Below, piece after piece: positions 36,194 through 44,892 of a stretch of DNA of 64,000 bases. The notes under the pieces were generated by a model. That model did no database searches, was not told the DNA's origin, and was given only the letters and a program-made list of their open reading frames with translations. The stretch spans positions 1-64,000 of the forward strand of contig NZ_MUHR01000020.1 in NCBI RefSeq assembly GCF_002105285.1. The letters are read 5' to 3'. Source of the DNA: Planktotalea arctica (lineage in GTDB: Bacteria; Pseudomonadota; Alphaproteobacteria; Rhodobacterales; Rhodobacteraceae). Position 1 is the stretch's first letter, and every line of letters begins with the position of its first letter. The translations under genes were made by a program, and so were the position numbers.

Positions 36194-36814
36194 ATGAGTT
36201 TCGAAGCATGGAGCCTTTTCGCGCTGTTCTGGGTGGTCTTCGTGACCACACCGGGGCCGAATGCTGTGAATTGCATCTCCAACGGGATGCGGTTCGGGTT
36301 TTTACGTAGTCTTTGGGGCGTGGCGGCGATCCTAACGCAAGCGAGTCTGTTTCTGTTGCTTTCTGCGTTGGGCGTCACGGCGCTGATTGCCGCGTCGGAA
36401 ACGGCGTTCATTATCGCGAAATATGTTGGCGCAGCTTGGCTCGTATGGCTCGGCATTAAGGGCTTGGTAAATGCGGGTAGGCCCGTACCGACACTGCAGC
36501 CAAGCACAGGCAGTATATACAGGCGCGCATTGGCGATTGCGGTGATCAACCCGAAAAGCGTGGCAGGCTACCTTGCCGCTTTCACGCAGTTCGTGCAGCC
36601 GGATGTACCCACATGGGATCAAATGGGTGTCATCGTGCCTACCGCACTCTTCCTGACGGCGCTGAGCTACTGCGGTTTTACGGCGCTTGGTGCCGGCCTT
36701 GGGCGCTTGGCGCTTGGCGCGGTGTTCAACGTCTGGTTTCGCCGCGCTATGGCGCTTTGTTTTATCATTTACGGCGTTCTGCTTGGCAGCGCCAATTCGG
36801 GGCGCGCAGTATGA
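36194..36814 (+). CDS. LysE-family amino-acid exporter
   Basis: Integral membrane protein of 206 residues with about six hydrophobic helices. The family signature is FVTTPGPNAVNCISNGMRFG near residue 17 and a second half-repeat AIAVINPKSVAGYLAAFTQF. LysE/RhtB proteins export amino acids or derivatives by proton exchange. It starts 10 nt after the regulator gene and is 33 nt upstream of the first dehydrogenase, so it may relieve accumulation of a glycine-type product; this role is inference. Confidence 0.88.
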   Translation: MSFEAWSLFALFWVVFVTTPGPNAVNCISNGMRFGFLRSLWGVAAILTQASLFLLLSALGVTALIAASETAFIIAKYVGAAWLVWLGIKGLVNAGRPVPTLQPSTGSIYRRALAIAVINPKSVAGYLAAFTQFVQPDVPTWDQMGVIVPTALFLTALSYCGFTALGAGLGRLALGAVFNVWFRRAMALCFIIYGVLLGSANSGRAV

Positions 36815-36847
36815 TGCGCGCCGAAACTCGATACCCAAGGAGCGACT

Positions 36848-39298
36848 ATGTCTGATTTTCCAAGCACGGCCCGTGTGGTCATTATCGGCGGCGGTGTCGT
36901 TGGCACATCAACGCTTTATCATTTGGCCAAAGCAGGTTGGAAGGACTGCGTTCTTTTAGAGAAGAACGAGTTGACGGCTGGGTCAACATGGCATGCTGCA
37001 GGAAATGTTCCGAACTTTGCGGGCTCCTGGGCGGTGATGAACATGCAGCGCTACGGTGCGAAGATGTATCGCACACTTGGCAAGGACGTCGATTATCCGA
37101 TGAACTACCATGTCACCGGCTCGATCCGTCTTGCGCATTCCAAAGAGCGGATGCTGGAGTTTGAGCGCGTCGCGGGGATGGGCCGGTATCAGGGTCTGCA
37201 AATGGACATCATGTCCCTTGATGACATCAAGGAAAAACACCCCTTTTGCGAGGTGCACGATTTGGCGGGCGGTCTTTGGGATCCCTTGGACGGGGACATC
37301 GATCCGGCGCAACTGACACAGGCCCTTGCCAAAGGCGCGCGTGATGCAGGGGGTAAAATCGAACGTTTCTGCCCCGTGATTGGCATCGACCGCGATGGTG
37401 ACGAATGGATCGTGAAGACCGAAAAGGGCGACATCCGCTGCGAAAAGGTCGTGAATTGCGCAGGCTATTATGCGCAGCGGGTTGGCGAGATGTTCAAGCC
37501 GCACGGCGGGCGCACGGTGCCGATGGTGGTCATGTCGCATCAGTATTTTCTGACAGGCCAGTTGCCGGAACTGGAGGCGTGGAGCAAGGAAAAAGGTCAC
37601 AAGGTGCCACTGCTGCGCGATGTGGATATCAGCTACTACCTGCGTCAGGACAAAAACGGTCTGAACCTTGGACCCTACGAGCGGAACTGCAAGGCGCATT
37701 GGGTCACGCCCGATGATCCGATGCCCGAGGACTTCAGCTTCCAGCTTTACCCCGATGATTTAGAGCGAATCGAATTCCAGATCGAGGACGCGATGGAGCG
37801 CGTGCCGCTGCTGGGTCAAGGCGGCATCGAGCGCAACATCAACGGCCCGATTCCCTATGCGCCTGATGGCTTGCCGATGATCGGCCCGATGCCGGGCTGC
37901 CCCAATGCGTTCGAGGGGCATTCGTTCACCTTCGGCATCGCGCAGGGCGGCGGCGCGGGCAAGGTGCTGTCGGAATGGATCATGCACGGCGAAACCGAAG
38001 ACGATATGTGGGCCTGTGACCCGCGCCGCTACACGGATTACACGGACCACGATCACTGCCTTGCGAAGGCGTTGGAAACCTACGGGCATGAATACGCGAT
38101 GCACTTTCCGCATCATGAGTGGCCTGCGGGGCGCGACAGGAAGCTGTCGGCGGTCGATGGAAAAATTCGCGAACTTGGCGGCCAGATGGGCGCTTACAAC
38201 GGTTGGGAGCGCGCCAATTGGTTTGCCAAAGACGGCGATGATACCTCTGAGGAAGCGACGCAAACCTGGGCGCGCAGCGGTCCTTGGGAGCAGCGCATCA
38301 AAGAGGAAGTCGAGGCGGTGCGTGATGGGGTCGGCGTGCTTGATCTGCCCGGCTTCTCGCGTTTCAATCTGTCTGGCGAGGGCGCAGCGGAATACCTGCG
38401 TGGCTTGATCGCAGGGGCCTTGCCCAAAGTTGGCCGCATGAACCTTGCCTATTTCGCGGACAGTCGCGGTCGTATCCTGACGGAAATGTCGGTGATGCGT
38501 CACGGCGAGGACTTTTTCACGCTGATCACCGCTGCGACGGCGCAGTGGCATGACTTTGACGTGCTGGGCAAAAACCTGCCCGAAGGACTAACGCTGAGCG
38601 ATCACACGGTGGAATATTCCACACTTATCGTGACTGGGCCAAAGGCCCGTTCACTACTTATTAGTCTTGGTACAAAGGCTGATCTATCCTCTGCTTGGCT
38701 CACGCATCAAGGGGCTCAGGTGGCAGGCGTCAATTGCGCGCTGAACCGCGTGAGTTTCGCTGGAGAACTTGGCTGGGAAATCCATGCTGCCGTGGCCGAT
38801 ATTCCAGCGCTTTATGAGGCTGTTGTGGGCGCAGGTGCAAAACCTTTCGGGATGTATGCGCTGAACTCCATGCGGATCGAAAAGGGGTATCGCGCGTGGA
38901 AGGGCGATTTGAGCACCGATTACACCCTGCTCGAGGGCGGTCATGAGCGGTTCATCAAATTCGACAAATCACAGGATTTTCCAGGCAAGGCGGCGCTGCT
39001 GACTGAAAAGCAAGCGGGGCGCAAGAAAGGCTTTGTCACGCTCACCATCGACGATGCGGGTGAATATGACGCGCCCTACATGTCGACGATCTGGCATGGT
39101 GATGAGGTCGTGGGCGAGGTCACTTCCTCTGCCATGGGCTATCGCACGGGTAAGTGCATCGCGCTGGGCATGCTGCGCGCGGACTTGCTTGCGCCCGGCA
39201 CCAAGCTGGAGGTGGAAATCTACGGCAAGCGCTACGGCGTTACCGTGCAGCGTGATGAGCCGATGTGGGATCCTTCCAACGAAAGGCTGCGCGCATGA
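36848..39298 (+). CDS. dimethylglycine/sarcosine dehydrogenase-like flavoprotein (first)
   Basis: An 816-residue two-part enzyme. The N-terminal FAD-dependent D-amino-acid-oxidase fold begins VVIIGGGVVGTSTLYHLAKA and includes AGSTWHAAG, where the histidine is the usual covalent flavin site. The C-terminal half (about 430-816) is a GcvT-like folate-binding aminomethyltransferase, with FAGELGWEIHAAV and the end region RIEKGYRAWKGDLS. Such enzymes oxidatively demethylate N-methylated glycines and pass the one-carbon unit to tetrahydrofolate. A paralogue follows after the methyltransferase gene. Its stop overlaps the next start (ATGA). Confidence 0.9.
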   Translation: MSDFPSTARVVIIGGGVVGTSTLYHLAKAGWKDCVLLEKNELTAGSTWHAAGNVPNFAGSWAVMNMQRYGAKMYRTLGKDVDYPMNYHVTGSIRLAHSKERMLEFERVAGMGRYQGLQMDIMSLDDIKEKHPFCEVHDLAGGLWDPLDGDIDPAQLTQALAKGARDAGGKIERFCPVIGIDRDGDEWIVKTEKGDIRCEKVVNCAGYYAQRVGEMFKPHGGRTVPMVVMSHQYFLTGQLPELEAWSKEKGHKVPLLRDVDISYYLRQDKNGLNLGPYERNCKAHWVTPDDPMPEDFSFQLYPDDLERIEFQIEDAMERVPLLGQGGIERNINGPIPYAPDGLPMIGPMPGCPNAFEGHSFTFGIAQGGGAGKVLSEWIMHGETEDDMWACDPRRYTDYTDHDHCLAKALETYGHEYAMHFPHHEWPAGRDRKLSAVDGKIRELGGQMGAYNGWERANWFAKDGDDTSEEATQTWARSGPWEQRIKEEVEAVRDGVGVLDLPGFSRFNLSGEGAAEYLRGLIAGALPKVGRMNLAYFADSRGRILTEMSVMRHGEDFFTLITAATAQWHDFDVLGKNLPEGLTLSDHTVEYSTLIVTGPKARSLLISLGTKADLSSAWLTHQGAQVAGVNCALNRVSFAGELGWEIHAAVADIPALYEAVVGAGAKPFGMYALNSMRIEKGYRAWKGDLSTDYTLLEGGHERFIKFDKSQDFPGKAALLTEKQAGRKKGFVTLTIDDAGEYDAPYMSTIWHGDEVVGEVTSSAMGYRTGKCIALGMLRADLLAPGTKLEVEIYGKRYGVTVQRDEPMWDPSNERLRA

Positions 39299-40191
39299 GC
39301 TTGATAACCTTGCTTGATGGCGGAATGGGGCAGGAACTGGTGCACCGCGCCGGAGATCGCCCGACGCCGCTTTGGTCGACGCAGGTGATGCTTGATCGCC
39401 CCGGACTGGTTGCTGAGGTGCACCGCGATTTCTATGGCGCTGGTGCGAGTATCGCGACGCTCAACAGCTACGCGATCCACCGCGACCGCCTTGCGCCAGT
39501 GCAGCGAGAGGATCAATTCGATGCGCTACACGCCATGGCGCTGGACGAGGCGAAAGCGGCACGCGAAGCGCATGGGTCGGGGCGGATCGCGGGCAGTCTA
39601 GGACCGCTCGGGGCGAGTTATCGCCCAGATGTGCATCCAAGTGCCGAAATTGCGGTGCCGCTCTATTCAGAGGTGGCAGCTTTGTTCGCAGAGCAAGTCG
39701 ATTTGCTCATTTGCGAAACGGTGGTTTCGCTGGAGCATACGCGCTGCGTGATGGAGGGGGCACAGGCCGCAGGCCTGCCTGTCTGGTGCGCCTTTTCTGT
39801 CGATGACGAAGATGGCGCGAAGCTGCGTTCGGGCGAGCCGCTTGTGCAGGCGGTACAGATCGCCGCTGACATGGGCGCAGCGGCGTTGCTTGCAAATTGC
39901 TCGGCCCCAGAAAGTATTCCTGCGGCGCTGGGCGCATTGGCCAGGGCTGGCCTTCCCTATGGTGCTTACGCCAACGGGTTCACGCAGATCACCAAGGCTT
40001 TCCTGGAGGATCGCCCGACCGTCGATGCGCTAGAGTCCCGCCGCGACTTTACACCTGAGATTTACGCCGGTCATGTCATGGGTTGGATCGCTCAGGGTGC
40101 CACCATTGTCGGGGGCTGCTGTGAAGTAGGCCCTGCCCATATCGCCGAAATCGCCAAGCGCCTGCGCGCTGCTGGTCACACCATCGTTTGA
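39295..40191 (+). CDS. homocysteine S-methyltransferase-family protein
   Basis: About 298 residues with the zinc-thiolate barrel of betaine-homocysteine and related methyltransferases: start MSLITLLDGGMGQELVHRAG, LLICETVVSLEH, the first zinc cysteine in LLANCSAPESIP near residue 203 and the CC pair in VGGCCEVGPAHI near 280. It would transfer a methyl group from betaine, S-methylmethionine or a similar donor to homocysteine. The position between two dimethylglycine-dehydrogenase-like genes suggests betaine as donor with the product dimethylglycine passed to its neighbours; that link is inference. Confidence 0.88.
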   Translation: MSLITLLDGGMGQELVHRAGDRPTPLWSTQVMLDRPGLVAEVHRDFYGAGASIATLNSYAIHRDRLAPVQREDQFDALHAMALDEAKAAREAHGSGRIAGSLGPLGASYRPDVHPSAEIAVPLYSEVAALFAEQVDLLICETVVSLEHTRCVMEGAQAAGLPVWCAFSVDDEDGAKLRSGEPLVQAVQIAADMGAAALLANCSAPESIPAALGALARAGLPYGAYANGFTQITKAFLEDRPTVDALESRRDFTPEIYAGHVMGWIAQGATIVGGCCEVGPAHIAEIAKRLRAAGHTIV

Positions 40192-40204
40192 AGGAACCTG
40201 CCTG

Positions 40205-42646
40205 ATGTCTCTTCCTGAAAAAGCCCGCGTCGTCATTATCGGCGGCGGCGTTATCGGATGCTCTGTCGCCTATCACCTCGCCAAACTTGGCTGGAAGGAT
40301 GTGGTTCTGCTGGAGCGCAAACAGCTCACTTCCGGAACCACATGGCATGCTGCTGGCCTGATCGCCCAGCTTCGTGCGACCAAGAACATGACCAAACTGG
40401 CGAAATATTCGCAGGAACTTTACGGTAATCTTGCGGCTGAAACCGGCGTTGAAACAGGGTTCAAGCGCTGTGGTTCGATCACGGTAGCTTTAACGGATGA
40501 GCGCCTCGAAGAAATCAATCGTCAAGCAGCCATGGCGCGCAGTTTCGGCGTGGAGGCAGAGCCGATCTCTCCCGACGAGGTGAAGGCGAAATACGAACAC
40601 CTCAACATCGAAGGCGTTAAGGGCGGTGTTTACTTGCCGCTCGATGGTCAGGGCGATCCGGCCAATATCGCGCATGCGCTTGCCAAAGGTGCCCGCCAGA
40701 ATGGAGCTTTGGTGAAGGAGGGGTATCTGGTCACGGATATCCACAAGGACGGGCACCGCGTGACGGGTGTCAGTTGGCAGGGCAAAGACGGTGAGACGGG
40801 CACGATTGAAGCAGAGCATGTGGTGAACTGTGGTGGCATGTGGGGGCATTCCATTGGCCGTATGGCGGGCGTGAACGTCCCGCTGCATGCTTGCGAACAT
40901 TTTTACATTGTGACCGAAGCTATCCCCGGCCTGACGCAAATGCCTGTGCTGCGCGTGCCGGACGAGTGTGCATACTACAAGGAAGACGCGGGCAAGATGC
41001 TTTTGGGTGCGTTCGAACCGGTTTCGAAGCCTTGGACGCTCGATATTCCCAAGGACTTTGAATTCGATCAATTGCCCGAAGATTTCGACCACTTTGAGCC
41101 GATCCTAGAAAATGCCGTGAACCGCATGCCGATGCTGGCTGAGGCGGGAATTCACACGTTCTTTAACGGACCTGAAAGTTTTACACCCGATGATGCGTAC
41201 CACTTGGGCCTTGCGCCTGAATTGGACAATTTCTGGGTGGCCTGTGGCTTTAACTCTATCGGTATTCAATCTGCTGGCGGCGCTGGCTCTGCGCTGGCGC
41301 AGTGGATGGACGAGGGTGCTAAGCCTTTTGATCTGGGTGATGTGGATATTGCCCGTATGCAGCCGTTTCAGGGCAACAAGACCTATCTGTTTGAGCGCTC
41401 AAAGGAAACTTTGGGCCTGCTTTATGCAGATCATTTCCCCTATTTGCAAAAGAAGACGGCGCGCGGTGTGCGTCGAACGCCGTTTCATGCGCAGCTCTTG
41501 GAACAAGGTGCTGTCATGGGCGAACTTGCCGGATGGGAACGCGCCAATTGGTTTGCGCGCGATGGGCAGGAACGTGAATATCGCTACAGCTGGCAGCGTC
41601 AGAATTTCTTCGACAATGTGCGCGACGAACATATGGCCGTGCGCACGGGCGTTGGCATGTATGACATGTCTTCCTTCGGGAAAATCCGCGTCGAGGGACG
41701 CGATGCAGAAGCGTTTTTGAACTACGTCGGCGGCGGTGATTATTCCGTGCCTGTGGGCAAGATTGTTTATACTCAGTTTCTGAACAAGCGCGGTGGGATA
41801 GAGGCGGATGTCACTGTGACGCGGCTGAGTGAAACCGCCTATCTGGTGGTGACGCCTGCGGCGACGCGCCTTGCGGATGAGACGTGGATGCGGCGCCATG
41901 TGGGTGACTTCAATGTAGTGATTACCGACGTGACCGCTGGCGAGGGCGTGCTTGCAGTGATGGGGCCGAAGGCGCGTGATTTGATGCAAGCGGTGTCGCC
42001 GAATGATTTTGGCAACGCGGTGAACCCATTTGGCACGGCGCAGGAGATCGAGATCGGCATGGGCCTCGCCCGCGCGCACCGTGTCACTTATGTGGGCGAG
42101 CTTGGTTGGGAAATCTACGCCAGCGCGGATATGGCCGGACATGTGTTTGAAGCGTTGCACCGCGCGGGGCAGGACATGGGCGTTAAGCTCTGCGGGATGC
42201 ACATGATGGATACGTGCCGCATGGAAAAAGGCTTTCGCCATTTTGGTCATGATATCACGTCAGAGGATCACGTGATGGAGGCGGGGCTTGGCTTTGCCGT
42301 AAAGAAGGACAAGGCGGAGTATATCGGACGCGAGGCGATCCTGGACAAGCAAGAGAGTGGTTTGAACATGCGGCTCTTGCAGTTCAAGTTAAGTGATCCC
42401 GGGCCACTTTTGTACCACGCCGAACCTGTTTTGCGCGACGGCGAGATTGTGAGCTATCTGACGTCAGGTGCCTATGGCCACCACATCGGCGCGGCTTTGG
42501 GAATGGGCTATGTCCCGTGCAAAGGCGAAAGCCTTGCCGAAGTGCTTGGGTCGCGTTTCGAGATCGATGTGGCAGGGACGCGGGTGCATGCGGAAGTATC
42601 ATCCAAGCCGTTTTATGACCCAAAATCGGAGCGTGTGAAAGTTTGA
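40205..42646 (+). CDS. dimethylglycine dehydrogenase-like flavoprotein (second)
   Basis: An 813-residue paralogue of the gene at 36848 with the same order: FAD fold (VVIIGGGVIGCSVAYHLAKL), covalent-flavin histidine in SGTTWHAAGLIAQ, and a GcvT-like C-terminal half with VGELGWEIYASAD and the folate motif EKGFRHFGHDI. This one keeps RHFGHDI, the classical dimethylglycine/sarcosine pattern, where the first paralogue has RAWKGDL. The two may act on successive N-methyl groups or on different substrates. It is the last gene of the operon; a dispersed repeat follows. Confidence 0.9.
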   Translation: MSLPEKARVVIIGGGVIGCSVAYHLAKLGWKDVVLLERKQLTSGTTWHAAGLIAQLRATKNMTKLAKYSQELYGNLAAETGVETGFKRCGSITVALTDERLEEINRQAAMARSFGVEAEPISPDEVKAKYEHLNIEGVKGGVYLPLDGQGDPANIAHALAKGARQNGALVKEGYLVTDIHKDGHRVTGVSWQGKDGETGTIEAEHVVNCGGMWGHSIGRMAGVNVPLHACEHFYIVTEAIPGLTQMPVLRVPDECAYYKEDAGKMLLGAFEPVSKPWTLDIPKDFEFDQLPEDFDHFEPILENAVNRMPMLAEAGIHTFFNGPESFTPDDAYHLGLAPELDNFWVACGFNSIGIQSAGGAGSALAQWMDEGAKPFDLGDVDIARMQPFQGNKTYLFERSKETLGLLYADHFPYLQKKTARGVRRTPFHAQLLEQGAVMGELAGWERANWFARDGQEREYRYSWQRQNFFDNVRDEHMAVRTGVGMYDMSSFGKIRVEGRDAEAFLNYVGGGDYSVPVGKIVYTQFLNKRGGIEADVTVTRLSETAYLVVTPAATRLADETWMRRHVGDFNVVITDVTAGEGVLAVMGPKARDLMQAVSPNDFGNAVNPFGTAQEIEIGMGLARAHRVTYVGELGWEIYASADMAGHVFEALHRAGQDMGVKLCGMHMMDTCRMEKGFRHFGHDITSEDHVMEAGLGFAVKKDKAEYIGREAILDKQESGLNMRLLQFKLSDPGPLLYHAEPVLRDGEIVSYLTSGAYGHHIGAALGMGYVPCKGESLAEVLGSRFEIDVAGTRVHAEVSSKPFYDPKSERVKV

Positions 42647-42677
42647 GGAAAATCGAATCGCTATGCGATCCGACATG

Positions 42678-42730
42678 CGCGGGGGCCAGCCCCCGCGACC
42701 CCCGAGGTATTTTCGGACCAGAGAAGATGA
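42678..42730 (+). repeat. dispersed GC-rich intergenic repeat, copy C
   Basis: Perfect 8-bp stem CGCGGGGG/CCCCCGCG with CCAG loop (42678-42697), followed by ACCCCCGAGGTATTTTCGG and a GAGAAGATGA tail. It lies after the second dehydrogenase and before rarD in the same orientation as copies A and B. Confidence 0.78.
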
Positions 42731-42778
42731 TACGTTTGCGCATTGGCATGACGGTGTTTCGGGTTTAGGGCTGGCGTC

Positions 42779-43672
42779 ATGACGCAGCGCGCAAATGTAG
42801 ATACGCCTCAAGGCCTTGCCTTTGCCATCACCGCTTATGTGCTGTGGGGGTTTCTGCCACTTTACATGAAGCTGTTGTCGCATATTTCGCCTGCGGAGGT
42901 TGTGGCGCATCGTGTCATCTGGTCGGTGCCGATTGCGGTTGTTGTGCTCCTTTTGTTGCGACGCACTAAGGATCTGATGTCTGCGCTGCGCGATCCGAAG
43001 ATGTTGGGGATGGCCTGCGTGACAGCGGCGCTGGTTTCGCTCAATTGGGGGATTTACGTCTGGGCGATTACCTCTGGCAATGCGCTGGAAGCGGCGCTGG
43101 GCTATTATATGAACCCGCTGTTCAGCATCGCTCTTGGGGCGCTGCTGTTGGGTGAAAAGCTGAGTCGCGCGCAACTTTTAGCAATTGGTTTGGCTGCGTC
43201 TGCCGTGGCCGTATTGGTGATAGATGGTGGCGGGATGCCTTGGGCGGCGCTGGGGATGATGCTGACCTGGGGCTTTTACGCGCTGGGCAAAAAGCAGCTG
43301 CCGATCGGGCCAAATCAGGGGTTCTTGCTGGAAGTTCTGATCTTGCTACCTTTCGCGCTGGGCTATGTCGGGTATTTGAGCCTGCAGGGCACTTCGCTTT
43401 TCGAGTTTGATCTGAGCCGCGATACCTTGCTTTTTCTGGGTTGCGGTGTCGTGACAGCGATCCCGTTGATGATCTATGCAAATGGTGCCAAATTACTGAG
43501 GCTTTCGACGATCGGCATTCTTCAATATATCGCACCCACGATGATCTTTTTGCTGGCTGTGTTCATCTTTGACGAACCTTTCGGGCGCGCACGCGCCATT
43601 GCCTTTCCGCTGATCTGGTTGGCGCTTATCGTTTATACCACGTCGATGATCCGGCAAATGCGCCGCGTCTAA
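42779..43672 (+). CDS. rarD: EamA-family transporter RarD
   Basis: Inner-membrane transporter of 297 residues with about ten helices in two EamA repeats. The start of the first repeat reads GLAFAITAYVLWGFLPLYMK and includes AHRVIWSVP, as in RarD; the second repeat has YIAPTMIFLLAVFIFDEPF. RarD is named for chloramphenicol sensitivity but its real substrate is not established. The stop TAA overlaps the convergent stop of the next gene (CTAA at 43669-43672). Confidence 0.88.
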   Translation: MTQRANVDTPQGLAFAITAYVLWGFLPLYMKLLSHISPAEVVAHRVIWSVPIAVVVLLLLRRTKDLMSALRDPKMLGMACVTAALVSLNWGIYVWAITSGNALEAALGYYMNPLFSIALGALLLGEKLSRAQLLAIGLAASAVAVLVIDGGGMPWAALGMMLTWGFYALGKKQLPIGPNQGFLLEVLILLPFALGYVGYLSLQGTSLFEFDLSRDTLLFLGCGVVTAIPLMIYANGAKLLRLSTIGILQYIAPTMIFLLAVFIFDEPFGRARAIAFPLIWLALIVYTTSMIRQMRRV

Positions 43673-44079
43673 CTGAGCGCTGATTTGTGCCGAAGGAAGG
43701 CAGGATCGGCGGCGACGCGTACGTTCATCGCATCGCGCAGGGCTCTGATGCTTTTGTGAGGGCGCATCGCAACTTCGAAATGCGCGATCAAACCATTCGC
43801 GTCCAAAGTGATAAGATCGACGCCGACCGCATCGAGATCCCCAATCTTGCATTGAAACTCGAGCGCCCAATTGGTGCCGCTTCCCATGACGCGTCGATAT
43901 TTGAAATCACTGAACACTTGTCCCACGTGACCAAGTACTGCCGCCACGGCTACGCGTCCTGTCCATGTGGCAAAATAAGTCGGCGGCAAGAATTTGACCT
44001 GTTCGGCCAGCAGCGGTGCAATCGCAGCCGCGTCCCCTTTGGCGACGACTTTTTGCATTTGCGTGATTGTCGGGTGCAT
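43669..44079 (-). CDS. NTF2/SnoaL-like protein
   Basis: A 136-residue protein with the cone-shaped NTF2-like pattern: an N-terminal helix (MQKVVAKGDAAAIAPLLAEQV), then FLPPTYFATWTGR and the beta-sheet half ending FEVAMRPHKSIRALRDAM. Members range from isomerases to structural proteins, so no function is assigned. It is convergent with rarD and divergent from the pseudouridine synthase gene. Confidence 0.75.
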   Translation of the reverse strand: MHPTITQMQKVVAKGDAAAIAPLLAEQVKFLPPTYFATWTGRVAVAAVLGHVGQVFSDFKYRRVMGSGTNWALEFQCKIGDLDAVGVDLITLDANGLIAHFEVAMRPHKSIRALRDAMNVRVAADPAFLRHKSALS

Positions 44080-44176
44080 CTCATGTCTCCTTTGCGAGAA
44101 AGGTTAAAGCGCAATTGCCTTGGCACAAAGCGTGACCTTGGGTTGAAAAGCCGCGCCGCATCTGTGACGAGAGCGC

Positions 44177-44827
44177 ATGAGCTCTGAATACACCCCGCCG
44201 CAGGATCCTCTGGATATCCTGCATGATGATCATCAATTGTTGATCGTGAACAAACCTGCCGGGCTTCTGTCTGTGCCGGGCAAAGGGGAACATTTGGCCG
44301 ATTGCCTGCTGACACGGGTTCAGGCGGTGTTTCCCCAAGGGCTATTGGTGCATCGTTTGGACCGCGACACATCTGGGGTCATGGTGTTCGCGCTGACCCG
44401 CCATGCGCAGCGGCACCTGGGCCTGCAATTCGAAAAGCGGATGACGCAGAAAACCTATGTAGCGCGCGTGCAGGGGTGTTTGGAACCGAAGACAGGTACG
44501 GTCGATCTACCCTTGATCGTAGATTGGGAAAACCGGCCCTTGCAAATGGTCTGCCATGAGCGAGGTAAGGCCGCCCAAACCGATTGGCGCGTGGCGCGCT
44601 ATGGCGAGGGTGAAACGCGGGTGAAGCTGACACCAAAGACGGGCCGCTCACATCAATTGCGCGTTCATATGCTGGCGCTGGGGCATCCGATTCTGGGTGA
44701 TCCGTTTTATGCGAAAGGCGCAGATTTGACAGATTACCCGCGCATGATGCTGCATTCCGAAGAGCTACGCGTGAAGCATCCTGATGGCGGGGCGACGCAT
44801 AAGTTTCGTGCAAAAGCACCATTCTAG
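44177..44827 (+). CDS. rluA: RluA-family pseudouridine synthase
   Basis: A 216-residue RNA-modifying enzyme. The catalytic aspartate is in LVHRLDRDTSGVMVFA near residue 61, with the N-terminal VNKPAGLLSVPGKG and the later KTGRSHQLRVHM. The length without an S4 domain matches the RluA subgroup, which makes pseudouridine at 23S rRNA position 746 and tRNA position 32; the site here is inferred from subgroup length. It converges with the aldehyde dehydrogenase gene. Confidence 0.87.
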   Translation: MSSEYTPPQDPLDILHDDHQLLIVNKPAGLLSVPGKGEHLADCLLTRVQAVFPQGLLVHRLDRDTSGVMVFALTRHAQRHLGLQFEKRMTQKTYVARVQGCLEPKTGTVDLPLIVDWENRPLQMVCHERGKAAQTDWRVARYGEGETRVKLTPKTGRSHQLRVHMLALGHPILGDPFYAKGADLTDYPRMMLHSEELRVKHPDGGATHKFRAKAPF

Positions 44828-44836
44828 AGCAGACAT

Positions 44837-44870
44837 AGAAAAAGCGCCGAAGGCAGGCCTCCGGCGCTTT
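44837..44870 (-). terminator. intrinsic terminator for the aldehyde dehydrogenase gene
   Basis: 9-bp stem (44841-44849 with 44862-44870). Read on the minus strand it ends in CGGCGCTTTTTC, a proper U-run, so it mainly ends the aldehyde dehydrogenase transcript; in the plus direction only TTT follows. Confidence 0.85.
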
Positions 44871-44892
44871 CGCTCGTCATCTATCAACTGGT

